36,205 nt of DNA from Catenaria anguillulae PL171 (lineage: Eukaryota; Blastocladiomycota; Blastocladiomycetes; Blastocladiales; Catenariaceae): positions 1 to 36,205 of the forward strand of contig MCFL01000242.1 of NCBI GenBank assembly GCA_002102555.1, read 5' to 3'. Under the pieces are notes generated by a model, which made no database searches, was not told the origin of the DNA, and worked only from the letters and a program-made list of their open reading frames with translations. This document shows, one piece after another, positions 16,770 to 26,693 of the stretch (the stretch's first letter is position 1; every line of letters starts with the position of its first letter). Made by a program: the position numbers and the translations under genes.

Positions 16770-17262
16770 GCAAGTATATCAGATGCGCTTGACCTTCTCT
16801 GCTCCATTCCCCACACATTGAACTTTTCATTCTTGCTCGCATACATTCATACATATCTATAACATTGTGGATTTGGATCCCCACAAGCCATTGAATCCAC
16901 TTCCTTCAGTTCAGTGCGACAACAGTGATTGCGGCTCTGGTTGGCCGAACCTACGATTGACTCCAGCGTTGGTGACTCTGGGAAGTGACATGAGTGGTCA
17001 AGGTTGTCCGGCCAGAGAACACAAACAGGAGCGTCATTCACATAAGGCACACATTCATGGAGTAAGACAGAGAAACGTTAAGATCAAGATACACACGACG
17101 GCCGATATTCGGACACCAAACACAAGTGAAAAGAGGCAAGAATGCAAAAAGTCTGCTCAAACCACAAAAGTTCACGAAAACAACATACAAGACCATGATG
17201 AAGTGCACCTCGATCCACCTCACGAGTCACCAAACAAACAAACCCAAACACCACAAGAGGGA
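16770..17262. other. Intergenic, convergent 3' ends of GCN2 and PNS1
   Basis: A long plus-strand frame crosses 16867-18537, but it is antisense to PNS1 and has no domain, so it is treated as a shadow. CA-rich, AT-richer sequence is consistent with two 3' UTRs. Confidence 0.5.
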
Positions 17263-19041
17263 TCACGCAAACATGGACACAAACGCCGCCTCCGGGTACG
17301 TTTGGCGGATCTTCTCCCACAACTCGGGCTTGGTGGCGCGCAACGCGGCGGGGTCCTCGGCCAAGCACACAAACGTGGTTGCCGTGCCCGACGTCACAAC
17401 GCCGCCAATCAACGAGAACATGACGACACCAGCAAAGAAGGCCACGAGCAAAACAATCAAGAGCGCGGCATCGAACCCGGCAGTCGTCGACGAGCCCACA
17501 GCCTTGCCGACAGAGTAAATCAACCACGCAGCAAGCACTGTCATGCCACCGACCAAGAGCGACCCAAAGCCAATCACGTTGCCAATGAGATCGTCGTTGA
17601 TGAGGGCGTCAATGCCGCGGTCCTTGACAAGCGTCCACGTGTCCTTTGCGGCACGGCAGAAGTCCTTGCCGTAGATGGCAACCTGGGTGTAGGCGTACTT
17701 GTTGAAGAGCTCGGCCAGGCCCTCGATCCACGACAAGATGCAGTCAATGCAGCACGCAATGAAGAAGCCAATGGCCGAGTCGGTTTGCTGCGCCATGGAC
17801 CGGACAACGGACCGGAGGGTTTGAATCAGGGCAATGAGCAGCGAGCCGTAGCAAATCGAGCCAAACGACGTGGTCATGGCGCGGCCAAAAGCAGACATGG
17901 TGGGCGAGCCAGGCATGCCTTGTTGGGAGCCGCTGAGGAAGTAGAAGGCCGCGAAAACACCGCTGACAGTCACATGGACAACGTTGCCAATGACTTGGCA
18001 CGTCCAGTAGAAGGAGAAGACGAGGTAAAGCCAGAGCACATACGAAATGCCCGACACGGACGTGACGGTGCGGCCGTTGCGGACCGTGGTGGTGGTTTGG
18101 CCGAAATGGATGAAGGAGGCAATGGCCGTCACGGCAAAGAAGGCAATGTAGGCGAGCTGCACGACCAAACCGGCAATACCAATGCCCACGGTGCCAGGGT
18201 ACTTCATGGTGACGGAAGCGACCGTCTCGAGCATGACGGCCGCGAAGGGGAAGCGCGACTTGTAGGCGCGGTAGAAGACAATGTACAGGACGGCAACAAT
18301 CAGGCACACGACGCCACCGACAATGTTCCTGCCGACGACAATCGAGAACAAACCAAAGGCGATGAAGAAGGCAATCGAGAACCAGAAGGTAAACTTGATG
18401 AGCGGCTTGGGGTACTTGCGCATCGCCATCAAATAGGCAATCGACAAGATGAGGGCAAAGAAGGCGGATCCTCCCATGGCCACAATGGCATTGGAACCAA
18501 TGTCTGGGCCAGAACCAGAGCCAGTACTGGGCGATGACGACGGCGAGTCCTTTGGCTTCATGGTGGAGAAATCAACCTTGGGAATGGACAAGGCGGCAAT
18601 GGCACAGAAGCCAGCAAACTGGACAAGGAACAAGATGGCCGCCCACAAGTCCTGAGGGCCCTTTGGTGGGGCAAAACGCGTCTCGGGATCAGGTTGCGCA
18701 ACAAGGTTTGCTCCAGATCCAGCCATATCGGTGGCGTAGCCGGGGGGTGCGGGCGGAGGCACCGCGCCGTAGGCGTTCGACTTGTTGGCATACGGGTCGT
18801 ACTGATGGTTGTTTTGCGGCGGGTAGGCGGCGCCGTTACCATCCTGCATTGGGTAAGCAGGGCCGGCCGGTGGGTAGGCGGCAGGCTGCTGCTGCTGGGG
18901 TGGGTAGGGCGAGCCCGGCTGAGGCGGGTAGCTGGGGTAGGCCTGCGGCTGCGACTGGGGCGGGTACGACGGGTACGCCTGCTGCTGCTGGGGCGGGTAC
19001 GCCTGGCCCTGCGCGGGCACTTGCTGTGGGGGATATGACAT
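17263..19041 (-). CDS. PNS1: Pns1/choline-transporter-like (CTL/SLC44) membrane protein
   Basis: Single-exon frame of 592 aa from ATG 19041. Residues 1-115 are a cytosolic tail rich in YPPQ/YPSYPPQ repeats and Gln. About ten TM helices follow, starting with LWAAILFLVQFAGFCAIAAL. Family features include SGSGPDIGSNAIVAMGGS between helices 1 and 2, GSICYGSLLIALIQTLR, CCIDCILSWIEGLAELFNKYAY-like segments, KYAYTQVAIYGKDFC, and the C-terminal signature FVCLAEDPAAL...PELWEKIRQTYPE. These are characteristic of fungal Pns1. Despite the CTL name, choline transport by yeast Pns1 has not been shown. The start was chosen because MSYPPQQ begins the typical tail; in-frame sequence to 19299 is open but lacks an ATG context like this one. 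Confidence 0.92.
   Translation of the reverse strand: MSYPPQQVPAQGQAYPPQQQQAYPSYPPQSQPQAYPSYPPQPGSPYPPQQQQPAAYPPAGPAYPMQDGNGAAYPPQNNHQYDPYANKSNAYGAVPPPAPPGYATDMAGSGANLVAQPDPETRFAPPKGPQDLWAAILFLVQFAGFCAIAALSIPKVDFSTMKPKDSPSSSPSTGSGSGPDIGSNAIVAMGGSAFFALILSIAYLMAMRKYPKPLIKFTFWFSIAFFIAFGLFSIVVGRNIVGGVVCLIVAVLYIVFYRAYKSRFPFAAVMLETVASVTMKYPGTVGIGIAGLVVQLAYIAFFAVTAIASFIHFGQTTTTVRNGRTVTSVSGISYVLWLYLVFSFYWTCQVIGNVVHVTVSGVFAAFYFLSGSQQGMPGSPTMSAFGRAMTTSFGSICYGSLLIALIQTLRSVVRSMAQQTDSAIGFFIACCIDCILSWIEGLAELFNKYAYTQVAIYGKDFCRAAKDTWTLVKDRGIDALINDDLIGNVIGFGSLLVGGMTVLAAWLIYSVGKAVGSSTTAGFDAALLIVLLVAFFAGVVMFSLIGGVVTSGTATTFVCLAEDPAALRATKPELWEKIRQTYPEAAFVSMFA
18815..19035 (-). repeat. YPPQ/QQQ low-complexity coding repeats in PNS1
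   Basis: The N-terminal tail (about residues 3-75) is built from degenerate Y-P-P-Q, Y-P-S-Y-P-P-Q and poly-Gln units. On the plus strand this appears as repeated CTGCTG and GGGCGGGTA motifs. Such repeats vary quickly in length. Confidence 0.8.
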
Positions 19042-19690
19042 GTTGCCGAAGCTGACTTTCGAAGTGAAATGAGTGAGAGTGTGCAATAAGTGACCTGAAT
19101 GATTTGACGACTTGACTTGACGGGCGAGAGCGGCGGGAGGCGGGTCCTTTTGAATTTCTCCAATGAGGTGGCGGGTGTGAGGATATCCTTCCACGCATGT
19201 TCCCCGCAACGTTCCAATCGCCCACGTGTTGAACAGTGCCGCATCCAGAACCATTCTTTGCCAAGACGGCACTTTGGCCCGCTGTGGCTTGGGTCCCATT
19301 CACACGCTCGTTTTGGCTTTGCCGCACCCAACTTTGGTATTCTTGGGCACACCAGACAACACCAGGCGCAAATTCCTCAATTCTTTGCAAATCAACTGCT
19401 ATCATATTTACAATGGCTCGGTGAGCGTGAGGTGGTGCAGCATGCAAACATCCGAGTCCATTGGACTGAACGTATGCGTTCATTCGCACTTCTGGGAGCG
19501 TTGACACAACGAAAAACACCTCAACGTTCATTATGTAGTTCTGGTCGCGTTGACATCCAAGTTGGCGCGAATGGTCGGTGCCGGCTCATTCTGGTCGTCA
19601 TCCTCCGCAAACAACCACCGCGCCGCCTGATCCTCGTCTTCATCATCGACAACCTGACACCTTTCACGTCCGACAACCACCCGTCGCACA
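19042..19690. other. Upstream region of PNS1 and 3' flank of the Pex24-like gene
   Basis: Short frames on both strands have no motif. The stretch should hold the PNS1 promoter (near 19042-19400) and the 3' UTR of the upstream minus-strand gene ending at 19691. Confidence 0.4.
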
Positions 19691-21441
19691 TCAAACGCCA
19701 GATTTGGCCCACCAAAACAGCAATCGGTACGCCCACGCCTTGACCACCGCGCGCGCTACCGCGCATACCTCCATCACCAGCGCATGCAGGAGCTTTCCCA
19801 CCCTTGTCTTTGGCGGCTCGTAACCTGCAGCATGCCCAAGTCCCGCCCACCTCAACCTCAAATCCAACCACCACGCGCGCACGGCACCAACCGACGCGTC
19901 CGCCCAGCGGCGTATGTGAGGCACAATCAACGCCATGTAAAACAAACCGAGATCTGAAAACACGATCATGGCCGCTATCCCGCCCGCCCACACGGCAGGT
20001 ACAAGCAGCCCAATCCACGCAACGCCAAACCACCCGGCCAACGCGCTCACGGACAAGACCAGTGGCACACCTTGGCCAATCAGCTCGTTTTCGGTTTGCT
20101 CCTTTTTCGAGTTGAGCGCGGGCATATCCTCGGGTGGCGGTTTCGCTACGGTCGATGCCCACCGCGTGATGGAGCTGTCGAATCCCAGAATGGCAAGCAG
20201 CTGGCGGACGCGGTCGGCCGATGACAGAATGATGGATTGCATTTCCAGCAGATCGTGAACCGCTTGCGTCGCAGGACCCTTTGTTGCGCGTTTTGCCGGC
20301 AAGGGAGACGACGACGGCGACAAAGAGTTGTCTGGCAGAGAGGTCGGCGTGCTCGCTGAAGGGTTGGGACGGGATGGTGGCTGTGTGGGAGGCGACCATG
20401 TTGGGTCAAAAGATGGGTCGAGGGTTGACGAGGTTGAAGTAAAGGAGCCAAGGATTGGTGAGATGGGATGCGGAGATGGGATGAGTTTACAGAACTTGTT
20501 CGTGGGTGTGGCGGAACATATTGGGTATCGGACGAAAAAGCATTGGTCGAGGATGCTATGGGGATGATGGGTTCGGAAGGGCGAGGGGGAAGCGGAGGAG
20601 CAGGAGAATTGAGTTGCGATTGTCGAACTGCGGGTTCGGTTACTTGATCAATGCATAGTTCTTGTGAAGATGAAAGTGAGACACTTCTGCTTCTAGGCGG
20701 AAGCGCCGGCGGGGGAGCAAGCGGTTGGTGTGGAGGCGGGATAATCAAACCATCGTCATCCTCCTCCGACTCAGTCTCCTCCTCTGAGGACGATGTGGAC
20801 TCGCCTGTCCCAATCCGATTCATTCCATGTCGACGCAAAGTCCCCGATCCAGGCGTCCTTGGCGTCCGCAAATCCGTCGGTGCGGTAGGGACCAGTGCAA
20901 TAGCCCACAGTGGAAGCGACGCGAGCAAAAATATTGGTTGAAAGCAAACAAGTGTCCAAACGGCCATGGCAAGTACGGCTACGTGCGGTGGATGCGGCGA
21001 AAAGTACGGCGTCTCTCGGCCATCTCCGCTCCGTTCCGCCTCTTTGATTAGGCGCTCAATATGCGGCCGGCGCCAGGACAGGATGGCCGCCGTGGTGCGT
21101 ACGATTGAGGAGAGCACGCGGGTAATGCCCTGCAGGCCAATGAGATTGTCTGAGAGTTTGGCTGGCAGCAGCGAGGCAACATGGTCAAGGACACTTGGGC
21201 CCGTATCTGGATCATCTTTGAAGATGTTGGCGACAGGCGACGGGACCCTGTTAAGCAGCTTTTGGGTCGAGGGCTTGTTGAGAGTGTCTTGAGCGAGGTC
21301 GGCGAGCTTGCCAATAAGAGCGGTTGCGGCCTGGGCGGCGACCTTGGAGGGTCTCGGCGCGACAAGGGTCGAGCCGGCTGCAGTCGCGGACGAGGAGGTG
21401 CTGCTGAAGCTGTGGCGGTGGAAACTGGATCGGGACGTCAT
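19691..21441 (-). CDS. Pex24/Pex28-32-like ER/peroxisomal membrane protein
   Basis: The N-terminal frame (21441-20491, 317 codons) and the C-terminal frame (20380-19691, 229 aa) join in phase 0 through a 110-bp intron, GTAAAC...CACACAG, with TTTTGACCC as a possible branch site. This gives about 546 aa. The N-terminal part has SVLDHVASLLPAKLSDNLIG, then a LSWRRP motif, then a hydrophobic hairpin (LAMAVWTLVCFQPIFLLASL). A long acidic, Ser- and Pro-rich linker follows. The C-terminal part begins VHDLLEMQSIILSSADRV and has a second hydrophobic hairpin around FGVAWIGLLVPAVWAGGIAA. The order hydrophobic pair after a W-x-x-P motif, linker, NLRDLQN-like helix and second pair resembles the fungal Pex24/reticulon-like peroxin family, which shapes ER-peroxisome membranes. 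Both frames stay open through the linker, so a single-base error is an alternative to the intron. Confidence 0.5.
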
Positions 21442-21470
21442 TTCATTGAGTGATTGTATCGTACAGTGAT

Positions 21471-23595
21471 TTATTTCATTGCCATTGGCAGTTGAATGAC
21501 TTGGGTTCGAGTGTGAGTGTGGGCGGCAGGGTCGGTCAGTCTCGAGCGCCCCGCGCAACATGAATGGAGCGGACGCATGAGCGGCTTGAGCTGGCAACGC
21601 CAACAAGGCAGGCATGCCAACATGGAAATGCATGTGTATTTGTTCCGGCGAAAACTGCGTTTCCCATTCCATTCACCTCTATTCCAATCCTCAAACTGCA
21701 GCGACAGCCGGCTGCTGCTGATGCTGCTGCGATGCCGCTCCACCTCGCGAACCGCCAATGACTCCCTCCTTTGATCCCAAACTCCGCCGACCTGCACCCG
21801 CAGGTCTCGGTGACCCAGCATTGTACCTGCCCCGTTGATGGTGCCCTTCTTTGCCTCATCCAGCACACGGCAATACAGCGACAACTCGCGCTCCTTGGCC
21901 ACGGCCGACGCGTCCAACGCCGCCTGCAATACCTTGACCTCATCACGCAGCACATCAATCTTGGAGCGCAACCGGTTGTTCTCCGCCATGAGGGCCTCGC
22001 GCTCCGATGGGGGCATAGTTGCAAGCGGACTACCGCTCGCGGCAATGTCTTTGCCGGGCGAGGGCGGCTGCCATTGGCTGCGAACACGGCGCTCATGCTG
22101 AAGCGCAATTTCAAGATGGGCAATGCGCTCCGTCTTTGCTTGCAGTTGGGACGCATGCTCACGGCGAAGCTCACGCAGTCGCTCGAGCTCGAGGCGGGCA
22201 GACGGTTCCAGATCACCACCCGCCATTCCCGAGCCGCCGGTGGATTGTGAGTTTGGACGGCCAGAAGTGGATAAGAACACAGGCCGCGCGTGCGGAAGGG
22301 AGATGGAGCCTGCAGGTTGGCCGCCGCCACTGGTATTTGCTGCGGACACAGAGTCAAGCACCATCTTCTTCAAGTGCGCCACCTCGGCATGCAGCGCCCG
22401 AATGAGCTTGTCATCGTTGCTCCCCTTTTCAATCACGGCAATCAACTTGGCTTTCAAGTCCTTGTTTGCTTGCGCCAGAGTCTTGCTCCTTGCCTGCAGC
22501 GCATCCACTGTAATCTGCTTGGAAACCGCATCCTCTCGCAATTTGACCAGCTCGGCTTCCCGCTCGACATCCGCCATCTTCTTGTGCGCTTCTTGGCGCG
22601 TCGCTGGAACGAGAGGATGCGTCTCTTTTGCACTTGCGGACCCTGGTGGAGCCGTCGCGGCCTGTTTCTCAGCCGCAATCTCATCCAGCTTGCGCTGCAA
22701 CTCCTGGTTCTTGCTCCTCAGAATCGCAATCTGCTGTGCACGCCCCTTCCATCCAGACGACTCCTTGATTGCCTTTGCGACGTTTGTGCTTGGATCCCCG
22801 CCCAGCTCGGCCGACAACGCTCGCGTCAGCCGCGACACGTCCCCCCGCAGGGCAATAGACGTGGCCTTTTCCTCGTCGAGTTTGCGCGTGACGACCGAGA
22901 GCTTGTCCTTGAGCACCTTGATTTCAGCGTCTTGTTGCTGGCATGATGCCGGGTCGGGTGGCGGTTGCGCGGCCAGAGCCGCTTCGAGCTCAGCGATGCG
23001 AGAGTTTTGGCGGGACGCGGCCGACTTTTCCTTTTCTAGAGCAACTGTGAGCCGCCGGGCTTTCTTTGCGAGGTCAAGGAGAGCAGTACGGTGAATATCG
23101 TCGAGCTGAGACGCGGCAGAATCGGCTTGGGAGGCAGACGCATTGCTGTCTGTAGGGTCAAGAGCTGTCAAGACGCTATTGATCCTTCATGAAATGGGCG
23201 ACGTCACATCATGTACCCTGTAGCTGGTGCTTTAGGCTATCTATCTCGGCATTCTTGAGCTCCAGTTCCTGAAGCAAAATCCTTGCGTACTCCTACAGAT
23301 GTATGTGCACCGAAACGCAACACGTCAGACAGCATTGGACACTCAGACAGCGTGGTGTATAAGTACAAACCTCAAGCTGTGCCTGCTGAATGCTCGTGGG
23401 ATCGTCGTTGACATCTTCATTGGACTTTTCACGACCAGAGTGTTCCATTCCGGTATCTCTCCCATCGTCAAAATGCACTGCCTGAGATCCAATCGTCGCG
23501 ACACTGCCTGGCTTGTTATCACGAGCGTGGTGGATCGCCTTGGCGTGGCCAGACATGCTTGACCCGCCGGTTGGCTTATGGTGAGGTGGAGTCAT
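21471..23595 (-). CDS. CCDC13-like coiled-coil protein, 3 exons
   Basis: Exons 23595-23371, 23292-23217 and 23164-21471 give about 664 aa. The introns are 78 bp (GTTTGT...TAG, phase 0) and 52 bp (GTACAT...CAG, phase 1). The splices create the heptad sequence QQAQLEEYARILLQELELK. Most of the protein is coiled coil (about residues 65-540), with a Gly/Ser/Pro break near ANTSGGGQPAGS. A motif SGWKGRAQQIAILRSKNQEL resembles the conserved W-x-x-R-A-Q-Q-I block I associate with CCDC13, a centriolar-satellite/ciliogenesis protein. The assignment rests on memory of that motif and on coiled-coil architecture. The C terminus becomes Cys/Arg-rich and may include untranslated sequence if a splice or frame change was missed. 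The start could be 23718 or 23553. The stop lies only about 30 bp before the next minus-strand ATG. Confidence 0.5.
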
Positions 23596-23854
23596 GGTAT
23601 TGGATAGCCAAGTGCATGGAGTTGTTATGCCTGGATAGTTTTTTCGGTTCCCGTATTCATGCTGCAATGCTCGGTAACGTTGCGTGTTGCTGCGAACATT
23701 TCCTCGCCCGTTGTTCAATGTTGGACATGAAGACTTAAAAGTGATCCAACACCAACAAATGTTGAGAAACTTGTAAGTATATGAATGAATGAATAAGGTC
23801 AGTTAATGTAAAACTACGCAAGGAAATGACTTCCGAGACATCAACCAATACTCC

Positions 23855-24377
23855 TCAAACGGCCACCTGCGCTGCAGCCTGCTTGGACTGCACCTCCTTG
23901 ACCATTACACCAATACACCGATACAGCATCGCCATAAAGTAACCATAGGCCACCATGATGGCCACAATAACACCGACAAACACATTGAACGCAGTCTTGA
24001 GCTGTGCCTCGTCAAATTCCTCGTTCGGATCCACCAACGATGCAACGCCCGCGACTCCACCCACAAGAATTAGTACACATCCAAGCAGCGCCAGGATGTA
24101 CACGGCGATGTAAATGTACACGCACACCTTGTAGCCCGTGACCTTGCGCTTGTGGGCAAACAGCATGGTGATGGCGGACAGAGCAATCATCGCCAGGGCA
24201 TACAAGGCTTCGCCGGCTGCAGGCGCACCAGTCGTGACAATGCTCGCGGCATGCATGAGCATGAGCAGGCCCAAAATAACAAACACACCGATGCGCAGGT
24301 CCATTGCACGCACAGCACTTGGGTTGGTGCTCGACTTGGCCGGGCGTCGGCGAGGGGGCAGAGGTGTCCTTGGTCAT
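23855..24377 (-). CDS. Four-TM cysteine-headed small protein, copy 1 (frame break)
   Basis: About 173 aa. The N-terminal frame starts at 24377 with MTKDTSAPSP and reaches PKCCAC. The body then continues one base out of frame as MDLRIGVFVILGLLML to the stop at 23855. Alignment with copies 2 and 3 (KCCCCINLRLGV, RCCFLINLRIGV) shows the two parts belong together, so one extra base near 24303 is likely. Four hydrophobic helices are predicted. The KR...TGYKVCVYIYI signature between helices 2 and 3 is shared, and the C-terminal tail (VMVKEVQSKQ) is short and charged. It is the most diverged copy. The topology is LAPTM- or MARVEL-like, but I do not recognise a named family. Confidence 0.62.
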
Positions 24378-25146
24378 GATGGCCGTGGGAATGAGCGGTG
24401 TCCGACATAGAATCGGAGTGGAACGGTGTGTGAAGCGAAACATGATCAGTAACCAGGGCAATTCGTTCATGGAGGACACAGATGACATACAGGGGCAGCA
24501 CAGCAGATGGATGCGGTTGTCAGGCTTGGGTTCAGGGGTTCGGTGGTTGCAGCAGGGGACCTGCAACCCATTTGTATAGGTGCGATGCTGGATGGCGGCC
24601 GGCCGCGCTGTGTGTGCAGGAGCGGGGCGAAACCCAATGCGTTGGCGTTGACTCAGTGCTTCTGAAAGAGATATCGCTCGAGCCAGGGACTTTGGCCCGA
24701 TCGATATCGGTTCCCTGTTGTATTTTTGTATTTCAAACGTAACAGGTCGACATGGGCCACGCGCATGTCTCACCGAACAACGGTGTCCCCTCACCGACAC
24801 ACCGTTGTCCATTCATGGCAGCGAGCACTATATGACACAGACGACCGCCATTTGCTCATTGATTTCTTCCCAAGTACTCACGAGACTCAATCATAAACGA
24901 GAGAACCACCTAATAATACCGATTCGTCGCCGCAATAATCCTCGTAGCCGAACGCTTGATGCTAACCCCGACGTCGTGGACTCATGGCCCCAGCCATCGT
25001 TCCACATGATTAGCAAGGCACTCATTTGGCCAGGTTCAACGGAGTGAGGGTCAAAATCAACCACTCATTTACATTGCATTAATGACGATGCCCATATATC
25101 TAGTCACAGCGAAGCAAAAAAACAAAACTGTACAGAAACACACATA
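24378..25146. other. Intergenic between four-TM copies 1 and 2
   Basis: No coding motif was found. It contains a compact nested inverted repeat at 24684-24717 (reported separately) and AT-richer sequence near 24820-24950. It presumably holds the copy 1 promoter and the copy 2 3' UTR. Confidence 0.4.
24684..24717. repeat. Nested inverted repeat
   Basis: Outer arms CAGGGA (24684-24689) and TCCCTG (24712-24717) enclose inner arms CCGAT (24697-24701) and ATCGG (24706-24710) around a CGAT loop. It lies about 310 bp upstream of the copy 1 start on the minus strand. It could be a binding site or chance. Confidence 0.4.
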
Positions 25147-25659
25147 TCACGCCGTCACTTGCTTGTGCTTGCGCTCAGCAATCTCGTCCTGCATGACTCG
25201 AATGTAGCGCCAGAGCACCGAGAGGAAGTAGGCCTGAACCGCCAAGATGACACCGAGAATGGCAGAAACGATGGTGAAAACGCTGCTTGCGGTCGAAGGA
25301 TCCACCTTGGCATCGTCGAAACTTGATTTTGCAGAGCCGGACGCCAAGAGGACCGATCCACCGGCGATGAAGAGGACAACAAAGATCAAGAGCAGGATGA
25401 AGATGATCATTTGGATGTAGACGCAGACCTTGTACCCGGTATTCATGCGCTTGGCCGCAAAGAAGAGGGTCAGGGCCGCAAAGGCAACGTTGACCAAGAC
25501 ACCAAGCACGTTGCTTGACGATGAGCCGCCAAATTGCGAAGAGGACGATGTCGTCACGACGGAGGCGGCCGAGAACAGAATGTTGAGGCCGAGGTAGACA
25601 AGCACTCCAAGGCGGAGGTTGATGCAGCAGCAGCACTTTGCGTCGGCAGGAGAGGTCAT
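25147..25659 (-). CDS. Four-TM cysteine-headed small protein, copy 2
   Basis: Intact 170-aa frame. It has a cysteine cluster at residues 9-12 (KCCCCINLRLG) and helices at about 17-37, 51-69, 77-103 and 126-148. The loop between helices 2 and 3 carries KRMNTGYKVCVYIQ, the extracellular/luminal loop is acidic (about 108-122), and the C-terminal tail is RVMQDEIAERKHKQ. Copy 3 has exactly the same length and a nearly identical tail. The juxtamembrane cysteines could be palmitoylated or bind metal. Both termini probably face the cytosol. Function is unknown; LAPTM/MARVEL-like tetraspan topology is only a structural analogy. Confidence 0.75.
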   Translation of the reverse strand: MTSPADAKCCCCINLRLGVLVYLGLNILFSAASVVTTSSSSQFGGSSSSNVLGVLVNVAFAALTLFFAAKRMNTGYKVCVYIQMIIFILLLIFVVLFIAGGSVLLASGSAKSSFDDAKVDPSTASSVFTIVSAILGVILAVQAYFLSVLWRYIRVMQDEIAERKHKQVTA

Positions 25660-26693
25660 GGTATTTGTTTGGAAGTTGCAGGACTACATTACAGCAATGC
25701 GACAGGGTCTGGCATGTGAGTCAATGTCGAGACGCAGAACGGCGGTTTGCCGGTTCAGAAAGCTTCGTACATTGAATGAGGTATGGCAAAGTGAATATGT
25801 ACAGTAGTATGTAGAGATGTCAGAGGCAGAGCGAGGGGCGGGGCCAACCTTTTGAAGCTCCTGCACCAGAGAGACTGTAGCCAGGCACTCGGCCCAAAAC
25901 TGGCCCACAACCCAAAACCGTCTTTCCCTCTTGTGCCGCAGGGTGGTTCGAATGTGGTTCCTGAACAGGAAAAAGGTCAAGGTTGCGTGGCATCCAAGCT
26001 TTCGGTTGAAGCAGCAAAAGAGGCTGATGGTGATCATGTCTCACATGCATTTGGAGAAGCAGCTCTCATTCGAGACTGGGTCCGCTCTCGCCTCCATTCC
26101 TTCTGCAAGAGGAAGTAAAGGAAGCAGACGGCAGCTGGAACAAATGCATACGACGGGCGTCACTGTGAGGAGAGGTGAGGAGCGGCAGCAGACAACCTCT
26201 TGACCTTTCCACAGGCCGCCGCGCGGAGCGTTGATCTGAGCTCAACCAGATCTCGTGGTCCGTGAAATCTATGCATTGTCTGCCAGTAGGAACGAGCCAA
26301 ATTTAATGCGTAGTCACATTGCCATATCATTCGACCTTGTCTCGCCGCTACCAATCCCCACCGTATGTCTTCAGCGACGGAAGCTTGCGTCAAGATCACT
26401 CGAGCCGGAATTGTCCTGCTTCATCTATTAGCCAGGGAGTCGTGTACTTTAAAAAGCAGTACTTTTCAAAACATTATCCTGCACGAGTTTTCAGCCAACA
26501 TTCGTAAATCAATCGCCATGCAGCCCAGGCATGTCTTTCAGATTGCCAAGTGCAGAGAATCGGCATGGTCAATGAGCCCACATTTTTGTTTGCAGTTGTC
26601 AATGGATGCCACATATCTTCGGTCAATTTTCCGAGAAAAATCCAAACAGAATTCATCTACTATACACAAGAATCACTTCAGTCCACTCATCCT
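25660..26693. other. Intergenic between four-TM copies 2 and 3
   Basis: About 1 kb with no supported gene. A minus-strand segment near 25930-26045 reads SLFCCFNRKLG..., faintly like the CCCCINLRLG start of the family. It could be a decayed extra copy but is weak. AT-rich sequence from 26430 to 26690 probably includes the 3' UTR of copy 3. Confidence 0.4.

Noticed and set aside
16867-18537. A 556-codon plus-strand open frame
   Set aside because: It is antisense to PNS1, has a His/Arg/Asn-rich composition typical of a reverse-complement shadow, and shows no domain.
22123-23094. A 323-codon plus-strand open frame
   Set aside because: It is the complement of the CCDC13-like coiled coil. Its Ser/Cys/Ala-rich sequence reflects reversed codons and has no motif.
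25931-25960. GGTTCGAAT, resembling a tRNA B box
   Set aside because: The flanks cannot form a T-stem, and no A box or acceptor stem was found at the right distance.
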